This document shows, in pieces, positions 58,265 through 64,000 of a stretch of DNA of 64,000 nt. The notes below the pieces were generated by a model. That model saw nothing but the letters and a program-made list of their open reading frames with translations, had not been told where the DNA came from and searched no databases. Positions within the stretch are counted from its first letter, which is position 1; every line of letters begins with the position of its first letter. This DNA comes from JANWYT01 sp034437555. GTDB taxonomy: Bacteria; Chloroflexota; Anaerolineae; Aggregatilineales; Phototrophicaceae. The position numbers were made by a program, and so were the translations under genes. The stretch is taken from the NCBI GenBank assembly GCA_034437555.1, contig DAOTTQ010000046.1, positions 1-64,000 on the forward strand, written 5' to 3'.

Positions 58265-59086
58265 TTACACAATGGTTTCGCTATCTAGTGCGGAACGCAG
58301 GCTGGTTGTCAGGTCGCGTACATCACTTACCCCACGTTCTGCTGCCCTAACAATCGCGCTCCCCACAATAAACCCGTCTACTAAGCCATTCATGCGTTTG
58401 GCGTGTTCAGGCTGGCTTATGCCAAAGCCCAGCACAAGCGGGATGCTAACGCGCTGGCGGATACGCCGAATGGTCTCTGCTAAATCTTCAGGAAGGTCTG
58501 TTCTTGCGCCCGTAATGCCAGTTAAAGACACCACATAAATAAAGCCTGTCGCGCTTTTTGCCACCAAGTCCATCCGTGCTTCACCGCTTGTGGGCGCAAG
58601 GAAAAATACCAATGCCATGCCGTGTTCTTGGCAAACTTGTGAGAAGTAATGGGCTTCTTCCACAGGTAAATCTGGCACAATTAAGCCGTCTGCACCAGCT
58701 TCTTTAGCGTGTTGTACAAAGCGTTCTGCCCCATAAGCAAACAGTGGGTTAGCGTACCCCATCATCATCATAGGCTGTGTTACCCCACGTTCTCGTAGGG
58801 TTCTTACCGCTTCTAGGCACTTCTTGACAGTAATGCCGTTCTCTAGTGCTTTTTGAGTGGCAGCCTGTATTACTGCACCATCGGCTATGGGGTCACTAAA
58901 TGGAATCCCAATTTCAAAACCATCTACGCCACAGTTTGACATGGCTTCTATGGCTTCTAAAGACTGCTCATAATTTGGAAAGCCAATAGGAAAGTAGGGC
59001 AAAAAGGCTGCCCGTTGTGAGGCTTTTGCATTCTCAAACATGGCGTTAATGGCGGTTAAGCCCTGTAGTCGTTGCGTTGTTGTCAT
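58265..59086 (-). CDS. trpA: Tryptophan synthase alpha subunit
   Basis: A 273-residue TIM-barrel enzyme that cleaves indole-3-glycerol phosphate to indole. VDGFEIGIPFSDPIADGAVIQ contains the catalytic Glu and Asp region. MMGYANPLFAYG, GADGLIVPDLPVEE and SLTGITGART mark the loops, and GFGISQPEHAKRM the phosphate site. ATG 59086 overlaps the stop of the DUF429 gene (ATGA) and has a GGGTGGA site. It is the last trp gene; the aroH promoter follows directly. Confidence 0.96.
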   Translation of the reverse strand: MTTTQRLQGLTAINAMFENAKASQRAAFLPYFPIGFPNYEQSLEAIEAMSNCGVDGFEIGIPFSDPIADGAVIQAATQKALENGITVKKCLEAVRTLRERGVTQPMMMMGYANPLFAYGAERFVQHAKEAGADGLIVPDLPVEEAHYFSQVCQEHGMALVFFLAPTSGEARMDLVAKSATGFIYVVSLTGITGARTDLPEDLAETIRRIRQRVSIPLVLGFGISQPEHAKRMNGLVDGFIVGSAIVRAAERGVSDVRDLTTSLRSALDSETIV

Positions 59087-59871
59087 TGTTCCACCCTTAC
59101 AATAAGCCCTTCTTGATGTGCCACCGCCCACTCTTTAGGCGTTGCAAAATGAGGGGGCTTTGTCCAATTTTCCTGTATCGCCTTACGATGGATCACGCTT
59201 GCCAACATCACGCACGCCACCACACTATCGGCAATATCTTGGGTGGCAACGTGCTGATAAGAGCGTGGCAAAAATACCTGTAACGGACTCATTGCGTTGA
59301 ATCGTGTGATAAACTCGGCTAGGTTTGGGGTGCGCTTTATGCCCACACGCCCCCACAGCACCGATGGATACACTTCAAACACTTGTGCCTTAGAGGGGTC
59401 ATTGTGGCGTAAAGGATACACCCCAACACCACAAGCCATTGCGTACTGCAAAAACTTTAACCCACTGTAAAACATGGTTTTCAGGTTAGGATTAACCCCT
59501 TTAACCGCACTATAGGCGTTCATTTGGCAGTCAGTCGCCCTACACAGTAGGCTGGGTGTGCCACACTTCTGTTCATACCGCCCTAGTGCCTCCAGCATCC
59601 TTATAAAATCAGGGCGAGGCGTTTCTTGAGCTAGTTGTGCCAAGCCAAGCCAATTGGTTACGCCTAAGCGTTCAAAAGCCACTGCTGGCAGGCTGAACGG
59701 AACATCCAGCCCCCATAGCCCGCCCCGTGTAATGATTGCCCCCAAAACATCTAAGCGGTCATCACACGGCACAACGCGCTCAATCGTTAGGTCATCGCCC
59801 TCTAAATGCCCCACAGCATAATGAATCTTGGGTGACATTGCGCCACTAAAATCGACACCATAAATCATCAT
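59083..59871 (-). CDS. DUF429 family protein inside the trp operon
   Basis: A 262-residue protein. YGVDFSGAMSPKIHYAV at the N-terminus and ATQDIADSVVACVMLA near the C-terminus give the acidic residues of the RNase H-like fold seen in DUF429 proteins. A middle segment has GLWGLDVPFSLP and VFEVYPSVLWGR, also typical. DUF429 proteins have no established activity. It lies 3 nt after trpB and overlaps trpA by 4 nt, so it is translated with the tryptophan synthase subunits. Any role in tryptophan metabolism is inferred from position only. Confidence 0.75.
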   Translation of the reverse strand: MMIYGVDFSGAMSPKIHYAVGHLEGDDLTIERVVPCDDRLDVLGAIITRGGLWGLDVPFSLPAVAFERLGVTNWLGLAQLAQETPRPDFIRMLEALGRYEQKCGTPSLLCRATDCQMNAYSAVKGVNPNLKTMFYSGLKFLQYAMACGVGVYPLRHNDPSKAQVFEVYPSVLWGRVGIKRTPNLAEFITRFNAMSPLQVFLPRSYQHVATQDIADSVVACVMLASVIHRKAIQENWTKPPHFATPKEWAVAHQEGLIVRVEQ

Positions 59872-59874
59872 TAG

Positions 59875-61104
59875 CTAAAGCAATTTGTCCCCAAGGATAC
59901 GAATCACCGTGTCAAGGTCTTTATCGCCACGTCCGCTTAAATTCACCAAAATAATGCTGTCCTTTGGCATTGTAGGCGCACGCTTTAGCACTTCCGCTAT
60001 GGCATGCGACGTTTCTAGGGCGGGAATAATGCCCTCTTGTTGCGAAAGAGTTTGGAAGGCGTGCATGGTTTCTTCATCCGTTGCCGAAGTGTAATAGGCA
60101 CGTTCTAATGAGCGCAAATAGGCGTGTTCCGGTCCCACAGAGGGGTAATCAAGCCCGGCACTAATGCTGTGTGTTTCGCGTACTTGCCCATCTTCGTCTT
60201 GCATCACATAAGAGCGCGTGCCATGCAAAATACCAGGTCTGCTAATATCAGGGTTTGCAAAGCGTGAGGCGTGCTTGTCGGTTTCAGTACCGTATCCGCC
60301 CGCTTCTACGCCAATCAATTCCACATTCGCATCATCTCTAAACGCATGGAATAAGCCAATAGCGTTGCTTCCCCCACCCACACAAGCAATACACACATCG
60401 GGCAATTGCCCCGTTGCCTCTAAAATTTGTTCGCGGGCTTCAGTGCCGATGACACTTTGAAAGTCACGTACCATCATTGGGTAAGGGTGGGGGCCCAACG
60501 CAGAACCCAGCAAATAGAATGTATTACGAACATTTGTCACCCAGTCACGCATGGCTTCGTTAATAGCGTCCTTGAGGGTTTTGCTACCGCTTTCAACAGG
60601 AATTACTTCTGCACCCATAAGCTTCATTCTAAAGACATTCGGCATTTGCCGAGCAATGTCTACGCTCCCCATATACACATGGCAATCCAGCCCTAAAAGA
60701 GCCGATGCTGTTGCACTGGCAACGCCATGTTGCCCTGCGCCTGTTTCTGCGATGGCACGTTTTTTGCCCATACGCTTCGCCAATAAGGCTTGTCCAAGCG
60801 CGTTGTTAATTTTGTGCGCCCCTGTATGCGCCAAGTCCTCACGCTTAAGATAAATTCGCGCCCCACCTAGCATTTCCGTTAGGCGTTTGGCATAACTTAG
60901 CGGTGTGGGTCTGCCTACATACGTCTTTTGCAAATGAGCAAGTTCAGCATGGAATGCGTCATCTTGCATTGCGTCTTGATAAGCTTTCTCTAGCTCGTCC
61001 AACGCGGGGATAATGGTTTCTGGCACAAATCGCCCGCCAAACTCGCCATAGTACCCACGCTCATTAGGAACATTCGTTACATTAGTCTGAATATACTTTG
61101 CCAT
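59875..61104 (-). CDS. trpB: Tryptophan synthase beta subunit
   Basis: A 409-residue PLP enzyme joining indole and serine. YYGEFGGRFVPETIIPALDELE is the N-terminal signature (TrpB1 type). REDLAHTGAHKINNALGQALLAKRMGK carries the PLP-binding Lys, AETGAGQHGVASA lies next to the active site with its catalytic Glu, and CVGGGSNAIGLFHAF binds phosphate. The C-terminal VNLSGRGDKDLDT is typical. It forms the alpha-beta complex with the trpA product. Confidence 0.97.
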   Translation of the reverse strand: MAKYIQTNVTNVPNERGYYGEFGGRFVPETIIPALDELEKAYQDAMQDDAFHAELAHLQKTYVGRPTPLSYAKRLTEMLGGARIYLKREDLAHTGAHKINNALGQALLAKRMGKKRAIAETGAGQHGVASATASALLGLDCHVYMGSVDIARQMPNVFRMKLMGAEVIPVESGSKTLKDAINEAMRDWVTNVRNTFYLLGSALGPHPYPMMVRDFQSVIGTEAREQILEATGQLPDVCIACVGGGSNAIGLFHAFRDDANVELIGVEAGGYGTETDKHASRFANPDISRPGILHGTRSYVMQDEDGQVRETHSISAGLDYPSVGPEHAYLRSLERAYYTSATDEETMHAFQTLSQQEGIIPALETSHAIAEVLKRAPTMPKDSIILVNLSGRGDKDLDTVIRILGDKLL

Positions 61105-61123
61105 CTCGGTTTATCCCTTTTAC

Positions 61124-61615
61124 TCAACAACCTACCCAATTACTTCTGCGTTCCATCAAAACGATATTCTTCCAAACACCCTTAATGCACCCTATTCTTT
61201 CACGAATCCCCACTACCTCAAAGCCACAGACGTTATGAAGGTGAATACTCGCCGTATTTTCTTCAAAGATGCCCGCTTGTAACGTCCAAAAGCCCTGATG
61301 TTCGCTAACCATCGCAAGCGTTTCTAGCAACTCTTTGCCAATACCTTGCCCGCGCATGGATGAGGCAACATAAATACTTTCTTCTGCCACACCCTTATAA
61401 ACATCACGCGCCGAGTATGGTGTTAAAGCCGCCCACCCCACCACCTGATGTTCTACTTCTGCCGCCAAGCGACACACGGGCAAGTGGGCTTTATCCCATC
61501 CTTCCCATTCAGGGGCTTGGGGTGTAAAGGTTGCGATGCCACTCTGAATCCCCTCTTCGTAGATAGCCCTTACTTCGGGGTAATCTTGGGGGTGTAATAT
61601 ACGGATGATTGCCAT
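61124..61615 (-). CDS. GNAT family N-acetyltransferase inside the trp operon
   Basis: A 163-residue GNAT enzyme. IRILHPQDYPEVRAIYEEGI, GWAALTPYSARDVYKGVAEESIYV and the acetyl-CoA loop SSMRGQGIGKELLETL match the phosphinothricin/methionine-sulfone acetyltransferase-like subgroup. HLHNVCGFEVVGIRERIGCIKGVWKNIVLME is its usual C-terminus. Many such enzymes acetylate amino acid analogues. It sits 4 nt after trpF and 19 bp before trpB, clearly within the operon. A link to tryptophan metabolism is not established. Confidence 0.88.
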   Translation of the reverse strand: MAIIRILHPQDYPEVRAIYEEGIQSGIATFTPQAPEWEGWDKAHLPVCRLAAEVEHQVVGWAALTPYSARDVYKGVAEESIYVASSMRGQGIGKELLETLAMVSEHQGFWTLQAGIFEENTASIHLHNVCGFEVVGIRERIGCIKGVWKNIVLMERRSNWVGC

Positions 61616-61619
61616 CTCA

Positions 61620-62279
61620 TCAAGCCTTTTTCACAGCTTTCACAAACGAAGTCATCTTCTTAGCGTCTTTAATCCCTACGGTATCGCCCTCTACACCGCT
61701 TGCAACATCCACCCCCCAAGGCTGAATCGCTTGAATACGCTCACCCACATTAGAAGGTGTTAAGCCACCCGCCAGCATCAGGCGTGGCACAGCTTCGCGC
61801 ACGCGCACAGCCACTTCTACAGAAGCCGTTTCGCCTGTACCCCCGCGTAAATTAGGGTGATATGCGTCTAATAGCAACGAAGGAAAGCGTTCATCTGATG
61901 GAAAATAACGTCCAAAGTAGTCTACATCTGCGGTTGCACTTTCGGGGTTCATCGGCTGAATCGCTTTGAAGGCACGCCCATTCATCTCTCTTAACATGGC
62001 ATCCGATTCATCGCCACTAAACTGGGCAAAATTTAAACCCACTTTTGCCATCGTAGAAGCCACATTGCTGACGACTTCGTTTACAAACACCCCCACAAAC
62101 AGGGGCGCACGCTTGCCATAACGATCTTTAAGAAGATGGCATAGGGCAGTTGCATCTAGTACAGAAATATAGCGTGGGCTTTTCTTATAAAAATTTAGCC
62201 CTATCATATCTGCACCCGCCTCAACAGCGTTGAACGCATCGTCTAGGCGTGTGATACCACAAATTTTGACCAGTGTCAT
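61620..62279 (-). CDS. trpF: Phosphoribosylanthranilate isomerase
   Basis: A 219-residue TIM-barrel enzyme of tryptophan synthesis. VKICGITRLDDAFNAVEAGADMIGLNF contains the catalytic Cys, and PLFVGVFVNE is the next strand. SLLLDAYHPNLRGGTGE carries the catalytic Asp, MLAGGLTPSNVGERI and GVDVASGVEGDTVGIKDAKKM the phosphate-binding loops. It overlaps trpC by 4 nt. The first four residues (MTLV) precede the first strand directly. Confidence 0.95.
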   Translation of the reverse strand: MTLVKICGITRLDDAFNAVEAGADMIGLNFYKKSPRYISVLDATALCHLLKDRYGKRAPLFVGVFVNEVVSNVASTMAKVGLNFAQFSGDESDAMLREMNGRAFKAIQPMNPESATADVDYFGRYFPSDERFPSLLLDAYHPNLRGGTGETASVEVAVRVREAVPRLMLAGGLTPSNVGERIQAIQPWGVDVASGVEGDTVGIKDAKKMTSFVKAVKKA

Positions 62280-63097
62280 GAAGTTTTTACCCTTCTTACG
62301 CTCGCAAACTCACGAATACGCTCTTGCATGGATACACCCGATTTTACCAGCGTTTCGCCCACCAAGACGGCACTTGCGCCACTTTCTGCCATTCCTTCAA
62401 TATCTTGTACATTGGCGATGCCACTTTCTGCCACCAAAATCACCCCATGTTCGGGTGTTAGGCGTTGTGCGATGCGCGTGGTAACAGCCAAATCAACGTG
62501 AAAAGTACGCAAATCGCGGTTATTTACCCCAATCACACTTGCCCCACTCAATAAAGCGCGGTCTAGCTCGGCTTCATCATGCACTTCAACTAACGCTGTC
62601 ATGCCCAAACTTTCAATGAGCAACCGAAAATCACGCAATTTATCATCATCCAGCGATGCCACAATGAGTAGCACAGCATCCGCGCCATTGGCACGCGCCT
62701 CATAAATTTGATAGGCGTGTACCACAAAGTCCTTACGCAACACAGGAATACTTACCGCTTCTCGCACTTGGCGCATGTGGTCTAAATGCCCCATAAAGAA
62801 CGCCTCGTCTGTAAGTACGGAAATTGCACTTGCGCCGTTTTGGTCATAGAGCTTACCAATGGTAACGGGGTCAAAATCTTCAATCAGAATCCCCTTGCTT
62901 GGCGATGCTTTTTTAACTTCGGCAATCAGCGCAACCGTCTCTTTTTGTAGTGCTTGTGCAAAAGAGCGTGTGTCGCTTGTGCTATTTTCAGCAATTTGGC
63001 GCACAGCAGGCAAGCCTATTTTAGCGATACGCTTACCAATCTCTATCACTTTTTCGTTCAAAATTTTATCTAGGATGGTATCCGTTTTAGTGAACAT
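62276..63097 (-). CDS. trpC: Indole-3-glycerol phosphate synthase
   Basis: A 273-residue TIM-barrel enzyme. LIAEVKKASPSKGILIEDFDP is the substrate-binding signature with catalytic Lys. ISVLTDEAFFMGHLDHMRQVR, VLRKDFVVHAYQIYEARANGADAVLLIVA, ALVEVHDEAELDRAL and GVNNRDLRTFHVDL follow in order, and VAESGI is at the phosphate site. GGAG precedes ATG 63097. It is 10 bp after trpD and overlaps trpF by 4 nt. Confidence 0.97.
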   Translation of the reverse strand: MFTKTDTILDKILNEKVIEIGKRIAKIGLPAVRQIAENSTSDTRSFAQALQKETVALIAEVKKASPSKGILIEDFDPVTIGKLYDQNGASAISVLTDEAFFMGHLDHMRQVREAVSIPVLRKDFVVHAYQIYEARANGADAVLLIVASLDDDKLRDFRLLIESLGMTALVEVHDEAELDRALLSGASVIGVNNRDLRTFHVDLAVTTRIAQRLTPEHGVILVAESGIANVQDIEGMAESGASAVLVGETLVKSGVSMQERIREFASVRRVKTS

Positions 63098-63107
63098 TTA
63101 CACTCCG

Positions 63108-64000
63108 TTATCCAGCAAAGGACTGGCTGAATGCCACCAATGCCTCTAATTTTTTAAGGGCATTCCCACCCTCTAGGCTTTCTTTTGCTAGCACAATGCC
63201 GTCTTGCAGGTTTTGCGTCTTGCCCGATGCCCAAATTGCAGCCCCACCATTTAAGAGTACCACGTCACGCTTCGCGCCTTCAATACGTCCATCCAAAATA
63301 CCACGCAAAATATCTGCATTGGTCTGGGGGTCATCGCCTTTAAGGTCTGTGATGCTTGCCCCTTCAAAGCCATAGTCTAGGGGGTCAATTTCAAATGTTT
63401 CAACGCTACCATCTTCTTTCAGGTGGCTAATGCGATTGGGTCCCGTTACAGTAAGTTCATCTAAGCCACCATAACCATTTACGATAAGGGCGGTCTTTGC
63501 CCCCAACGCCCCCAACACATGCGCCAAAAGGTCAGTAATGTCGGCGGCAAATACGCCTAAAAGTTGCCGTGTTGCCCCAGCAGGGTTCGTTAGAGGTCCC
63601 AAGATGTTAAAGATAGTACGGATTGCCATCTCACGGCGTGGATTGATAGCGTGCTTCATGGCAGGGTGTAACTTCGGTGCAAATAAAAAGCCAATGCCCA
63701 CTTCATCAATACACTGTGCCACTTGGTCGGGTGTAAGGTCTAGGTTTAATCCCAACGCGCCCAATACATCCGCACTACCACTTTTGCTAGAAGCAGCGCG
63801 GTTGCCATGCTTAGCGACAGGAATGCCCGCCCCTGATGCCACAAACGCCACAGTGGTACTAATGTTAAACGTGTGTGACCTATCGCCACCTGTGCCACAA
63901 GTATCTAAAAGCAGGTCGCTTGATGTTTTGGTGGTTACCTTAAAGGACTTGCTGCGCATGGCACGCGCACTCCCAGTAATTTCTTCGGGGGTTTCGCCTT
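63108..64000 (-). CDS. trpD: Anthranilate phosphoribosyltransferase (5' end beyond window)
   Basis: The frame is open to the window edge (297 codons here); codons beyond 63959 read GETPEEITGSARAM, the usual sequence before the active site. The true start is therefore outside, and an ATG at 63959 is internal. DTCGTGGDRSHTFNIST binds PRPP, KHGNRAASSKSGSADVLGALG and FLFAPKLHPAMKHA follow, with RTIFNILGPLTNPA. It transfers phosphoribose to anthranilate. trpE and trpG are not in the window. Confidence 0.96.
   Translation of the reverse strand, partial: GETPEEITGSARAMRSKSFKVTTKTSSDLLLDTCGTGGDRSHTFNISTTVAFVASGAGIPVAKHGNRAASSKSGSADVLGALGLNLDLTPDQVAQCIDEVGIGFLFAPKLHPAMKHAINPRREMAIRTIFNILGPLTNPAGATRQLLGVFAADITDLLAHVLGALGAKTALIVNGYGGLDELTVTGPNRISHLKEDGSVETFEIDPLDYGFEGASITDLKGDDPQTNADILRGILDGRIEGAKRDVVLLNGGAAIWASGKTQNLQDGIVLAKESLEGGNALKKLEALVAFSQSFAG

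Noticed and set aside
63108..63959. trpD starting at ATG 63959
   Set aside because: Codons upstream continue the conserved TrpD sequence to the window edge, so this ATG is internal.

Overview
The window is about 64 kb of ordinary bacterial chromosome of moderate G+C. Gene content suggests a heterotrophic, respiring member of the Chloroflexota (Anaerolineae-like): secreted proteins with Thr/Pro-rich linkers, a ScyD/ScyE-like beta-propeller, SdhAB, heme A genes (ctaA, ctaB) with c-type cytochromes, trehalose synthesis, a GH65 phosphorylase sugar operon and a long aromatic amino acid cluster. The phylum is an inference from gene style; no rRNA gene is present.

Layout. 1-5.9 kb: envelope and stress genes (SH3b protein cut by the window edge, a lipoprotein, an O-antigen ligase-like protein with TPRs, GlsB/YeaQ and CsbD stress proteins, tRNA-Arg(ACG), a lipoprotein cytochrome c). 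6-8.1 kb: a ScyD/ScyE-like protein, then a decayed patch with a truncated membrane-protein end and a composite transposase remnant. 8.3-15.8 kb: an ABC-2 type exporter (two permeases plus ATPase) and, divergently, a heterodimeric ABC exporter. 15.9-18.6 kb: a cupin protein, and otsB and otsA converging with overlapping 3' ends. 18.8-27.3 kb: a sugar operon with a clear promoter and tandem LacI-type operators: binding protein, two hairpins, two permeases, a DUF624 protein, a LacI regulator, a GH65 phosphorylase and beta-phosphoglucomutase. 27.4-32 kb: single genes (NmrA-like, EamA, O-methyltransferase, DinB) and a broken LUD/SRPBCC chimera facing a MarR regulator. 32.3-34.9 kb: sdhAB. 35-40.3 kb (minus): ctaA-ctaB-cytochrome c-NFACT/RqcH-ppk2. 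40.4-48.3 kb (minus): amidohydrolase, S51-like protein, purA, metal-receptor-like protein, soluble histidine kinase, DUF4139-like protein, and ricT. 48.5-51.3 kb: aspartate kinase converging on glutamine synthetase. 51.3-64 kb (minus): trpD-C-F-(GNAT)-B-(DUF429)-A followed by aroH-tyrA-aroA-aroE-aroC-aroK-aroB-aroQ.

The most striking item lies between trpA and aroH: a consensus promoter, a 24-codon open frame with nine aromatic codons (six Tyr, two Phe, one Trp) and a strong intrinsic terminator immediately before aroH. This has the architecture of a ribosome-mediated transcription attenuator sensing tyrosine (and phenylalanine), controlling chorismate mutase, prephenate dehydrogenase and the shikimate genes. 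Other notable items are a phage baseplate-J-like beta domain inserted in a sugar permease, tandem hairpins separating the sugar-binding protein from its permeases, and uncharacterised genes embedded in the trp operon.
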